Below are positions 26,560 through 36,790 of a DNA stretch of 64,000 nucleotides, piece after piece. Under the pieces are notes generated by a model. The model was not told the origin of the DNA. It did not search any database and saw nothing but the letters and a program-made list of their open reading frames with translations. A program made the translations under genes and the position numbers. Each line of letters opens with the position of its first letter. The first letter of the stretch is position 1. The DNA is from Mesostigma viride (Eukaryota; Streptophyta; Mesostigmatophyceae; Mesostigmatales; Mesostigmataceae), in contig RPFO01000600.1 in assembly GCA_009746045.1 (NCBI GenBank), positions 1-64,000 on the forward strand, written 5' to 3'.

Positions 26560-27820
26560 ATGTCCGCAGTGGTTAATGGATGCGGCCGCCACCCCCCGTG
26601 GGCCGGCCTGCAGTGGTGGACGCCCCCGCCAAGTGGGTGATGCGCGACGGGAAGATCGTGCTTGCCACCCCGGTCGATGTGGCCGCTGACGTGAGCAAAG
26701 ACGAGCGATGACGTCAGCAAGTATACAGCACACCTACGTCCCGGCACACCCCGCCCCGGGGTTGTGGAGGGGTGGCGCTGCGCCTCCCCGAACAGTGGTG
26801 GTGACAGATGCCAGCAAAGATACCGTAAGATTCCAAACGACATCCCGCGCGCTCCGCGCCGCCGATGATGGTGACAGGGCAGCGAAGAGGCATGCGGCGT
26901 GCCACGTGTCCGATTTCTATTGGCTAAATGCAAAAAAGCCCCCATCACACACCGATTCGGGTGGTGACAGGGGCCAGTGGGTGACAGACGCCAGCATAAG
27001 TGTCAATCTTTGAAAATGATCACACGCCGAGCGGTGGTTACCAGGGGAGGTGTCAGAGTTTGGCAGCATAAGGGCAAAAAAAATATCTAAAGTGACAGTA
27101 TATAAGTACCTTCCAACAGGAAGAGCCCGGACTTTGACACCGGGTGTTTGACAGGGACCCCCTGGCTCCTCCCCGCCCGGATTCAGTGGCCACTGAATCC
27201 GGGCGGGGAGGAGCCAGGGGGTCCCTGTCAAACACCCGGTGTCAAAGTCCGGGCTCTTCCTGTTGGAAGGTACTTATATACTGTCACTTTAGATATTTTT
27301 TTTGCCCTTATGCTGCCAAACTCTGACACCTCCCCTGGTAACCACCGCTCGGCGTGTGATCATTTTCAAAGATTGACACTTATGCTGGCGTCTGTCACCC
27401 ACTGGCCCCTGTCACCACCCGAATCGGTGTGTGATGGGGGCTTTTTTGCATTTAGCCAATAGAAATCGGACACGTGGCACGCCGCATGCCTCTTCGCTGC
27501 CCTGTCACCATCATCGGCGGCGCGGAGCGCGCGGGATGTCGTTTGGAATCTTACGGTATCTTTGCTGGCATCTGTCACCACCACTGTTCGGGGAGGCGCA
27601 GCGCCACCCCTCCACAACCCCGGGGCGGGGTGTGCCGGGACGTAGGTGTGCTGTATACTTGCTGACGTCATCGCTCGTCTTTGCTCACGTCAGCGGCCAC
27701 ATCGACCGGGGTGGCAAGCACGATCTTCCCGTCGCGCATCACCCACTTGGCGGGGGGCGTCCACCACTGCAGGCCGGCCCACGGGGGGGTGGCGGCCGCA
27801 TCCATTAACCACTGCGGACA
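26560..27820. other. Palindrome centre, no convincing gene
   Basis: About 1.2 kb around the axis has open frames on both strands that only mirror each other. It contains repeated GTGACAGAnGCCAGCA words and their inverted forms (about 26,808, 26,984, 27,061 and mirrored), a GCCACGTG word and an A8/T8 tract about 100 bp from the axis on each side. I see no gene; it may hold replication or resolution signals. Confidence 0.4.
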
Positions 27821-27830
27821 TTTTTTTTTC

Positions 27831-28400
27831 GGGGGCTCTCAACACGGCCCCGCCTTGGATAGCCTTCTCCGACCCAAAAAAGAGAAGCCTATCCAATACA
27901 ACCCCTGCCAACCCCGGCCCATCCATCCGTCACCAGGAAAAAAAATAGAAGACTATCCAAACTCGACCCCTGACAACCCCTGGTGGGGGGCGAGTAAATT
28001 TAAGACACCCTCTCCCGCAGTTCTCGGGCAATGTTCGTGGATAGGCTTCTCTTGGATAGTCTTCTTTTTCGGGCCCGGCCGCAACTATTATTCCCCCCAG
28101 GCCTATACCCTATAGCCTATACCCCCCCCCAAAAAAATTCCTTACGCCATAAAATACTTTTTTTTTCTCTCCAAAAAGAAGACTACCAAAAGAAGACTAT
28201 CCAAATTCCCCCCCTCTTAAACCCTGCTCGACCGTCGAACAAATTTAAGACGCCCTCTCCGGGCATTATCGAGCAATGTTGTTGGATAGGCTTCTCCTTG
28301 CCAAAAAAACTGGCGGGAGGTGAGAATCCCGTCTCGAGCGAGATCGTGGATAGGCTTCTCAAAAACGGGGGGGAGAAGAACATCCAAGCTCTCCCGGCGT
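27831..28400 (+). repeat. Subterminal repeat, copy 3 (right arm)
   Basis: This is the mirror of copy 2 and parallel to copy 1, from CTCAACACGGCCCCGCC to GAAGAACATCCAAGCTCTC. It is the best copy for comparison with 23,402-23,966; the two share most GGATAGnCTTCT words but differ in the spacers. Confidence 0.75.
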
Positions 28401-28418
28401 TCCCGCCCCTCGGCGCCA

Positions 28419-28894
28419 CTAGCACTTGGCGAACCCCCAGCTGAAGAACTTCTTGGCCTTGCACCGCGCGCTCTTCTTCTCCTTGAACGCCTGCATCAGC
28501 GCACCGCCCGGGGTGTGCCCCACCACGGCCTTGGTGATCTTGGCGCCCGCCTTGCTGACCTTGTCGGCCGCCTTGTTGGGAATCATGCCGAACCCGCTCA
28601 TGAGGCCGCCCAACATGGACACGGGGTTCACGCTGTCCACGATCATCGCCTGCACGTTGGTGGCCATTCCGGGTATCGCGTCCTTGAAGCGCACGCGCTC
28701 GGCCTTCTCCTCGGGCGCGCGGGGGTCTACCGTGTTCGCGGGGGCCGCGGCCGTGCTGTCCGGCTCCGGGTTGGGGGTGGCCTCGTACGCCACGGCGGCT
28801 GCACCGGGGTCCGAGGGGGGGTAGCGGGTTCGGGCATGTTACGCATCATGAAGATCACGAACAGCAGGATGATCACGAGCAATAGCATGAACAT
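28419..28894 (-). CDS. Palindrome gene 3, right copy
   Basis: This is the mirror of the gene at 25487-25962, with the same N-terminal anchor at 28894-28840 and the same frame break at the C/G-run near 28,816-28,822. That both arms share this break means it either predates the duplication or comes from one read source. Confidence 0.5.
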
Positions 28895-28925
28895 GGAGAT
28901 GGATAATACTGCGATGGATAATTAC

Positions 28926-29348
28926 TCAGCCCACTGTCGGCCCGCTGCTTGGAGTGGGGAGCCTCTTTACGGCCGCCACGGCCGGGGTGAAGTCCAGCTT
29001 GACGGGGCGACGCCACATCTTGACCAGGAAATACACGAAGTACGCGAGGATTACGGCCATCAACAGGGTCAGTCTGAACATCCCCTCGTAGGCCCTTACA
29101 AACCCGTCTCCCTCTACCCCGTACGTCACCAGAAACCGGAGTGGGGCCCCCAGCGGGGACTGCACGATGTACTTGAGTGCCCGAAGCACCGGGCCGGGAG
29201 GAGGTGGCGGGGGCGGGGGGTGTAGTACGTGCCGTCCGCCTTCATTTTTCGGCGCGGTACGTGCGTGGACCCGGGTGGGGACGTGCCCTCTTCCATCGTC
29301 TATATATATCGCGAGGGACAAAATTGCCAGGGTCACGGGCTCGCTCAT
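28926..29348 (-). CDS. Palindrome gene 2, right copy
   Basis: This is the mirror of 25033-25455 with an identical predicted protein. The TATATATA box is at 29,301-29,308 and the alternative ATG at 29296. Confidence 0.5.
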   Translation of the reverse strand: MSEPVTLAILSLAIYIDDGRGHVPTRVHARTAPKNEGGRHVLHPPPPPPPPGPVLRALKYIVQSPLGAPLRFLVTYGVEGDGFVRAYEGMFRLTLLMAVILAYFVYFLVKMWRRPVKLDFTPAVAAVKRLPTPSSGPTVG

Positions 29349-29357
29349 TCCCTGTAC

Positions 29358-30119
29358 TCACCCCCCCGCATGCCTTTGTTCGCCAAGTCCGAGTGGTGGG
29401 CGTCGAAAAGTGTCAAGATAGGCCCTGCGCGCTAGAAAGTTCTCTTCGGGCGGTCCGTGGCGTGCGCGGGCCAGCATACGCTCAAGGTATGCTTCCCGCC
29501 AGCCTCTCCTGGTACGGCGCGTGGTGGTCGGGGGGGCTGGCAGTCTGGCCAGCCATTCCATATCTCTCTCAATCTCTTCCTGCGTAGGTGGCTGCGTAGG
29601 TGGCTGCGTAGGTGGCTGCGTAGGTGGCTGCGTAGGGGGTGTTGGCAAGCGGGCAAGCATGTCAAGGAATGCCGCGTCATCCGCAACGTCATCTGCGCGC
29701 ATCCTGTGCTTGCGTGGGCGAATCAAGTTCGTTTTGCGCTTCTTGGCGCGCCCGGCGTGTTGCAAGCGAGTGCTAAAACGCGCCCCCGCGACCCCCCTGC
29801 TGCATCTGCTTCCACTGGACGTGGTCGCTGAACACTTTCGCCGTACACGTCGTCGCGCGCGGTGTTGTTGCTGCTCGTGCACCTCCACCACCCACTGCAG
29901 CTGGTCGGCCGCTGCTTGGGCTATGGCCTGGGCCTGGGCCTGGGCGGCCATTTCGGCCTCGATTGCTCTTTGCCGTTCAACGATGCGCATATCCCTGCGC
30001 ATGGCTTCGAGCCGGCGCTCGTACGGGTTGCGGTTGTCTCGGGGGAGCCATTGCAACTGGTTGATCACGTGATGACGGCCAGGCGGGTCGCCAGCCGGGA
30101 ACATTCGTTTTACTGGCAT
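29358..30119 (-). CDS. Palindrome gene 1, right copy
   Basis: This is the mirror of 24262-25023 with an identical 253-residue product, including the TQPP repeat. It is the last viral gene before the junction with host-type repeats. Confidence 0.6.
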   Translation of the reverse strand: MPVKRMFPAGDPPGRHHVINQLQWLPRDNRNPYERRLEAMRRDMRIVERQRAIEAEMAAQAQAQAIAQAAADQLQWVVEVHEQQQHRARRRVRRKCSATTSSGSRCSRGVAGARFSTRLQHAGRAKKRKTNLIRPRKHRMRADDVADDAAFLDMLARLPTPPTQPPTQPPTQPPTQPPTQEEIERDMEWLARLPAPPTTTRRTRRGWREAYLERMLARARHGPPEENFLARRAYLDTFRRPPLGLGEQRHAGG

Positions 30120-30240
30120 GATACCTATATCACACCTACACTTTTTTCTGCCAGTGTGCCAGCATTAGAGTGCCAGCTGTCATACTTTGAAAAGCGGGCT
30201 GACAGAGGGCCGACAGGGGGTCGGGTCGGCCCGGGCTAGA

Positions 30241-31817
30241 AGCAAGAAGCCTCCACCCAATTACCCCCCCCTGGCGCCAACCCCATTGCGCCGATTAAAC
30301 TCATGACCACCGTGCGCGAAAGAGCGTGTCGCAACATCTTAAATGGCGACTCAGCCCGCGCTAGGCTGTATTAACCCCCGCAGGGGCCTGCTGGTTCAAT
30401 GCGACACAAGCCGGTGAGGCACCCCAAAAGCAAGCCCTCAAAAAGAGCTAGCATTTCGCAATTCCGGAACCGTCCAAAAAGGAAAGAGGTTTTACGACAC
30501 CATAATAGACTGAGCCGCGCAGCAGGTGCTGAGACGAAAAGGAACGACAAAGCTCTGGCGTAGCCTCGCCTCCCTAAGACGCCCTCCCCAACTCGAGTCT
30601 CGCAATAGGGAAATTTCTAGCTTCGGAGCGCAACTCTCGCGCGGCTCCTATTGTCCCCAACTACCCCTCCTCGGCAGGGGCAGCTGGACTACTGACCTGC
30701 CGCCACAAAAAATAATTTATGAAAAAAACAGGCCGTTGCTGACAGGAACCTGGTTCAGGACCTTTTGAGTCCAGGTCGCGTCCCACGCACCATCGCAAGG
30801 TGGCAAGCCTGCGATGTGACACTAGAGCTGTTTTAGAAACTTATAAACAGCTCCGCCGAAGCTGGTCAAACTGCCGGAGTAGCGCCCCATCCTTCGCCCA
30901 TGTGTCAAAAAGACCCGCAGCCGGGGAAAACGACATGGGGGTAAATTTAAATTTTCTTTCCGTTGCACGACCAACTATACTATGCTTGGTCGAACAACTT
31001 AGCGGTTGTGCCACCATCTGCCTCGGCTACAAGACAGACGCAACCCGCGCTAGAATGTGCAATTTTGCACAGGCGGCCATTGCCGCCATTGTGAAAGAAA
31101 CAATTGCGGATCATTGCCTGCCTAGCTTGCTTAAGGCATGGCCCGCCGACACACAAGCTGACATCATCCTAAATTAATTAACACCGGCATGCGTCACACG
31201 CCGGCCTGAACAGTGCTGAAAACGCCACTACAAACAACGTGGCCACGCACCCCCAGGCTAGTGCGTTAACCGTACAGGTAGTTGTACAAGGTCCCCAAGA
31301 CTGACAAACATAAAACTCGCCCATCGACCCCTTGGGCCGGTCCGAATCCACTATACAATAATTAATCACGACTCACTAAAGAACCCAAATCACCCAAAGA
31401 TTAGTTAAGCAACCAGCCGACCCTACAGGTCCCCACCTAATCTCGAAGCTGGTGCAACCAAACACGAATCTTTGCAAGCAAGTCGTATAAAACCTACAAT
31501 TAATTTTCTCGGACCGCTAATTAATAGCCACCGACCCTTATAAACAACCGGGTCATCCAAGGAAAATTCGGGCGAGCAGGAAACCCTTTGTACAGATCGA
31601 ATTAGTCAGCCCATGTCGCAGACAGCCTTCCACATCCAGGCCAAGGCATGGCGGCCTTATCTTTCCCGCATGCGTTAATTAAACTATATTCAGAGAAAAC
31701 CGATTAAGATCACTCAGCTCCCAAGAAGACCAGCATTTGATTGAATACAATAAGTGGAGCCCTGCCACAAATGCAGCAGTTAACAGTGGCCTTAAGGTTT
31801 CTCAATCCGCACGCGGA
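30241..31817. repeat. Tandem repeat unit, copy 1 (1,577 bp)
   Basis: The unit starts AGCAAGAAGCCTCCACCC and recurs exactly 1,577 bp later. It is AT-balanced and non-coding: the longest frames (30,526-30,768 and 30,800-31,177) lack ATG starts and known motifs. It includes an inverted repeat CCGGCATGCGTCACACGCCGG (about 31,184-31,205). A ~140-bp part reappears, inverted and diverged, at 38,793-38,935, so it belongs to a dispersed family. It may be a non-autonomous transposable element or a satellite. Confidence 0.8.
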
Positions 31818-33286
31818 AGCAAGAAGCCTCCACCCAATTACCCCCCCCTGGCGCCAACCCCATTGCGCCGATTAAACTCATGACCACCGTGCGCGAAAGA
31901 GCGTGTCGCAACATCTTAAATGGCGACTCAGCCCGCGCTAGGCTGTATTAACCCCCGCAGGGGCCTGCTGGTTCAATGCGACACAAGCCGGTGAGGCACC
32001 CCAAAAGCAAGCCCTCAAAAAGAGCTAGCATTTCGCAATTCCGGAACCGTCCAAAAAGGAAAGAGGTTTTACGACACCATAATAGACTGAGCCGCGCAGC
32101 AGGTGCTGAGACGAAAAGGAACGACAAAGCTCTGGCGTAGCCTCGCCTCCCTAAGACGCCCTCCCCAACTCGAGTCTCGCAATAGGGAAATTTCTAGCTT
32201 CGGAGCGCAACTCTCGCGCGGCTCCTATTGTCCCCAACTACCCCTCCTCGGCAGGGGCAGCTGGACTACTGACCTGCCGCCACAAAAAATAATTTATGAA
32301 AAAAACAGGCCGTTGCTGACAGGAACCTGGTTCAGGACCTTTTGAGTCCAGGTCGCGTCCCACGCACCATCGCAAGGTGGCAAGCCTGCGATGTGACACT
32401 AGAGCTGTTTTAGAAACTTATAAACAGCTCCGCCGAAGCTGGTCAAACTGCCGGAGTAGCGCCCCATCCTTCGCCCATGTGTCAAAAAGACCCGCAGCCG
32501 GGGAAAACGACATGGGGGTAAATTTAAATTTTCTTTCCGTTGCACGACCAACTATACTATGCTTGGTCGAACAACTTAGCGGTTGTGCCACCATCTGCCT
32601 CGGCTACAAGACAGATGCAACCCGCGCTAGAATGTGCAATTTTGCACAGGCGGCCATTGCCGCCATTGTGAAAGAAACAATTGCGGATCATTGCCTGCCT
32701 AGCTTGCTTAAGGCATGGCCCGCCGACACACAAGCTGACATCATCCTAAATTAATTAACACCGGCATGCGTCACACGCCGGCCTGAACAGTGCTGAAAAC
32801 GCCACTACAAACAACGTGGCCACGCACCCCCAGGCTAGTGCGTTAACCGTACAGGTAGTTGTACAAGGTTCCCAAGACTGACAAACATAAAACTCGCCCA
32901 TCGACCCCTTGGGCCGGTCCGAATCCACTATACAATAATTAATCACGACTCACTAAAGAACCCAAATCACCCAAAGATTAGTTAAGCAACCAGCCGACCC
33001 TACAGGTCCCCACCTAATCTCGAAGCTGGTGCAACCAAACACGAATCTTTGCAAGCAAGTCGTATAAAACCTACAATTAATTTTCTCGGACCGCTAATTA
33101 ATAGCCACCGACCCTTATAAACAACCGGGTCATCCAAGGAAAATTCGGGCGAGCAGGAAACCCTTTGTACAGATCGAATTAGTCAGCCCATGTCGCAGAC
33201 AGCCTTCCACATCCAGGCCAAGGCATGGCGGCCTTATCTTTCCCGCATGCGTTAATTAAACTATATTCAGAGAAAACCGATTAAGT
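31818..33286. repeat. Tandem repeat unit, copy 2 (truncated)
   Basis: It matches 30241-31709 with only a few substitutions (e.g. GACGCAACC/GATGCAACC and GGTCCCC/GGTTCCC) and stops at CCGATTAAG (33,286). The last ~108 bp of copy 1 are missing. The near identity points to recent duplication. Confidence 0.8.
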
Positions 33287-34020
33287 TACTGTTGCTGACG
33301 GCTCATGAGGCGAGCCCGGGCTACGCCGCCCTAAAGTGCCATTTGCACGATGTTCTAGGTCTCTTTTTCTTGTAATCGGATGTATGGGGTATGGGTATGG
33401 CGGATTACAAGAAATTTAATGCTGCCCTAATCGCGTCAGCCTTTTTGGCTGGCGGTGGCCGATTAGAGATGGCGCGTGACTGACATAGCATGAACAGTCA
33501 CGTGACTGTGGAAAAGAAATTAACATTACCCTCGTCGGTTTTCTCCCCGCAGCTGGGTTCTTGGCCGACGAGAGACTATAAAATACTTCGCGTTTGCCTG
33601 CGCGTGGCACCTGTACGGAACTCTGAAACCATGAGTAAGATTTCAGTGCCACGCTGCAGTGCCTACCGCTTTGCTGCGGACTGTCGCAGCAGGGTTGCAG
33701 TTCCTGACTGCTGACTGCCCCTAAGCACACCTGGAATTGTACTACATTTTTCAAATTGTACTTCAGTTTTGGAAGTTGCATTTTCATGCATTTAAAGTTT
33801 CAACTATAAAGTCTTTGAGGAAAAAAAAGTTCATCGGCGGCCGTGGCACCGTTGCACCGTTGCACCGTTGCACCGTTGCACCTCAAATTGCATATATGCA
33901 CACACCTTTGCACATGCAATTGTTATCCATGGGATTTATGTAGGTGGATGGGTCATGCAAGGGTTACCTAGATGCTCATGACACCGTGCCACCGTGGCGC
34001 CGTTGCACCGCACTAGGAAC
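33287..34020. other. Non-coding host spacer
   Basis: About 730 bp hold no credible gene. There is a TTGTAATC...GATTACAA hairpin (about 33,373-33,412), a TATAAAATA box at 33,578-33,586 and a 9-base tandem repeat of CACCGTTGC (33,846-33,882). A similar CACCGTTGC-type word recurs near 34,001. Confidence 0.4.
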
Positions 34021-34029
34021 TCGTTGGTG

Positions 34030-34345
34030 GTAAAAAATACCACTTTTATCACATTTTATCACTTTTTATCACTTTTTACCACTTTTTACCACCCTCAAGG
34101 AGTAAAAAGCCGTAAAAAGCCGTAAAAAGCCGTAAAAAGCCGTAAAAAGCCGTAAAAAGCCGTAAAAAGCAGTAAAAAGCAGTGAAAAATACCACCTTTT
34201 ACCACTTTTACCACCTAACGGAGGTGGTAAAAGTGGTAAAAGGTGGGAAATGGTGGTAAAAAGCCGTAAAAAGCCGTAAAAAGCAGTAAAAAGCAGTAAA
34301 AGTGGTAAAAAGTGATAAAAAGTGGCTGAAGTGGTAAAAAGAACA
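34030..34345. repeat. GTAAAAAGCC decamer minisatellite
   Basis: Nearly continuous runs of GTAAAAAGCC, GTAAAAAGCA and their complementary TTTTACCACTTTT words flank a GGTGGTAAAAGTGG centre. Frames in it give Phe/Leu/Tyr repeats with no biological sense. Confidence 0.75.
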
Positions 34346-34506
34346 CCACGACGAGCACAAAAGTGGTAAAAAACACAAGGGCTGAACCGACAACAAGTCA
34401 GTTTAGGCCCAAACAATGAATGATGCATCTTTATTCAACATAATATCGGCATGATTACACTTGTGAGCAGCATCTAATGAGGCCGCAAAATGCTTGCACA
34501 GCAGCA

Positions 34507-36790
34507 TCAATCAGAATAATCCTTGGCATCACTACCGTTAAAATCACTGTCATTCCCCTCGTTGCTAGGGGTTTGTTCTCTATAGTCCCTGACCGTGCGC
34601 GCGCGTGCACTTGTGCGCAACGGGGGCATGGGCTCCTTCCCCTTGTGTGATGCAGACGCCAAAGCCTCAGATTTCTTCTTTCTCTTGCGAGGCGGGGCTG
34701 CGCGTGAGGGTTCTGCCGCCGTGGTTGCCGGCGCGGGCTGCCGTTCAGCGGGCGGCTTCTTTTTCTTGCGAGGCGGGGCTGCGCGTGAAGGTCCTGCCGC
34801 CGTGGTTGCCGGCGCGGGCTGCCGTTCATCGGGCGGCTTCTTTTTCTTGCGCGGCGGGGCTGCGCGTGAAGGTCGTGCCGCCGTGCTCGATGGCGCGGGC
34901 GACGGATCAGCGGGCGGCGGTTCAGCGGGCGGCCGTTCAGCGGGCGGCTCAGGTGGGAAGTACCTGATGTCTTCCTGCCACCTTGTCGCCGTGCTTTGGA
35001 AAAACTCGTTCTCCAAAGCCCACCCGGTTGCCAGGTGACGGGGCAGCTTGCAGTGAATGACCGAAAGCTGGGGCTGATGCCGTGGGTCCAGCACAGACCC
35101 AACAGAGCTAACAGATGTTGGCCACACTAGCTTTGCCGTGCGTGGTGCCTCGGCGCTGCGGACCAACACCAAGCGTTGATCCCGAATGTAAGCCACCTCC
35201 GATGCATCGAAAAGCTCTACTCTCAGCACAAGCTGTTGAGTCCACTGCCCCACCGGCTGCACCAGCTTTGCCACGAGAATGTGGGTCAGGTAGCCGTACT
35301 GAGTGCTGCTTCCCTCCTTATGGTAGGCTACACCACAGTTTGCAGTCCGCCATGCTTGCTTCCTGTCAGCTTCTTTTGTCCGGTAATTGAAACCGTACAA
35401 GTGCACCCTATCATACTCCTCAGCCTTGAGCTGCACGCCGGCTGCTGCAGCCTGGACAAGCTCCGGGACCAGCGGCTGCTGGTTGAGTCCGATCCAGTCT
35501 TTGAGCCATGAGAGGTCGCTGCACAAGGGCCGCCTGCATGCACATCGTATACAAAGCAAGATAGCAATGCAAGAAAAAAAAAATTAGAATAACGGCAGTA
35601 GTCCTTGGAAATCAGATGAAGTTCCATATACTGAAAGAAAATCAGCTCAAAGAATAGCAACTTACAATAATAGTAGGACAGCGGCGTCTTACCAGTAGGC
35701 CTCATCGCCGTTGACTTCGGGATCTTTGTACTCCGCATTGGGCATGCAGCGCATACTCCAACAAAATCGCGCCCACTTCATCAGATTCCGCGGCGGTGAA
35801 AGTGTAGAAATTCTTGCGGCTGCGCCCCCCCAACTCGACCTTCTTGGACGGGTCTGCGTGGATGACGTCCCAGATGTAGTAGCGGTCTTTTGGCTGAAAG
35901 AAAAAAAAGAAAGCAAACAAGACATTGCAAGCAGCGCACACAAATATGCACAGAAATTAGCTGCATGCAGCACAAGACCGGGCCACAAGCAGCGCGTACA
36001 TAACACTAAATCTGCACACAAATCCATTAAAAAAAAAAAATCGGTCACTAGCGTGTACTTACCATCCCGGTTTTCACCATGTGATAGGCCAGATGGGTCA
36101 GCGCCTCAGACTTGCGATATGCTCCGTCCATGGAGCACTCCACATTGACGTTGGACAGCTTAGCTTTCGTGATGGCCCCCATCATCCGCTCGCCCGACGC
36201 CATGGTGCGGGTGTCACATCGACCCAACAAGGGGATTTGCTGGGCCAGGTGGGCCGTCATATGAACAGATTTTGCCATCTCAGACGCTGGCGCTATACGC
36301 TCCATCGCCACAGCAGCAAGCAAAAATATCTCGCCGCAGTCATCCAACTGCTGCTGAGTCGCCGGGCCGCCAGAAAACACAAAGTCCCAGGCCGCTGATT
36401 GAAGGAGAAATGCTTGCCGTGCATCGTCATCTAACCGCCCACGCAAGATGGTCGGGAGTTGCTTGCAAAAGTAGAGGATCTTGTCACGCGTCTTGGATTT
36501 TTTAGTACTCTTCGCATCGCAGAGCAAGCCACTGATCCGGCCGGTGAAGTAGTCGGGTAGGCTATGCGCCATGATGTCATCGAGACCTGCGCATTACAAC
36601 CACACGCAAAAAAATAACACATAGTAGTAACACGACAGCCGAAAAAAATAGTCAGTCCTATGTAAATCACACAGACCATAGTCAGTCCTACATATTAAAT
36701 TTCCAAATTACGTGAAAAATAAAAACCCAATGTCACACTTACGCTTGATACCAGCCTTTTCCTCAGCCGTCAGCTGGAACCCGGGGCGCG
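34507..36790 (-). CDS. CACTA (En/Spm)-like transposon gene, spliced, 3' part
   Basis: Four exons on the minus strand join in frame: one ending at 36743 (donor GTAAGT), 36586-36063 (acceptor CAG at 36589-36587, donor GTAAGT), 35893 to about 35694 (acceptor after a pyrimidine tract; donor GTAAGA) and about 35533-34507. The second exon has LPDYFTGRISGLLCDAK, then VHMTAHLAQQIPLLG and GERMMGAITKAKL, similar in order to the DUF4218 region of CACTA elements. The last exon has YGYLTHILVAKLV and a strand-rich block like DUF4216, then three Ala-Ala-Pro-Pro-Arg-Lys repeats and an acidic end. The third exon changes frame near 35,757. A polyadenylation signal is at 34,430-34,435. Confidence 0.5.

Larger units (their letters stand above)
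24142..27189 (+). repeat. Left arm of a 6.1-kb palindrome
   Basis: The sequence from 24142 to the axis at 27,189/27,190 is repeated in reverse complement up to 30239. It starts with CTAGCCCGGGCC and ends at ATTCAGTGG against CCACTGAAT, so there is no unpaired spacer. The arms differ, as far as I can align them, only in the length of a few homopolymer runs. It carries three genes and one subterminal repeat copy. This is the structure expected of a replicated hairpin terminus or concatemer junction. Confidence 0.9.
27190..30239 (-). repeat. Right arm of the 6.1-kb palindrome
   Basis: This is the reverse complement of 24142-27189. Four homopolymer runs differ: a C/G run 5 against 6 (about 26,621/27,754), 6 against 7 (about 26,592/27,785), a T/A run 8 against 7 (about 26,243/28,132) and a G/C run 6 against 7 (about 26,166/28,211). 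No substitutions were seen by eye. The arm ends at 30239, where the tandem repeat begins. Confidence 0.9.

Noticed and set aside
27076-27300. Poxvirus-type telomere resolution motif near the axis
   Set aside because: An A8 tract followed by TCTAAAG lies about 100 bp from the axis, but the known motif needs T6, a spacer and TAAAT in one orientation; the strand does not fit.
26708-27671. Open frames of about 100 residues near the palindrome axis
   Set aside because: They are mirrored copies of one sequence, lack recognisable motifs and overlap repeated GTGACAG words; some cross the axis and so encode themselves on both strands.
30800-31177. 125-residue frame in the tandem unit
   Set aside because: It starts at GTG, has no motif and its only repeat context is non-coding; both copies share it simply because they are near identical.
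34069-34428. Phe/Leu/Tyr-rich frame
   Set aside because: It is a translation of the GTAAAAAGCC minisatellite.
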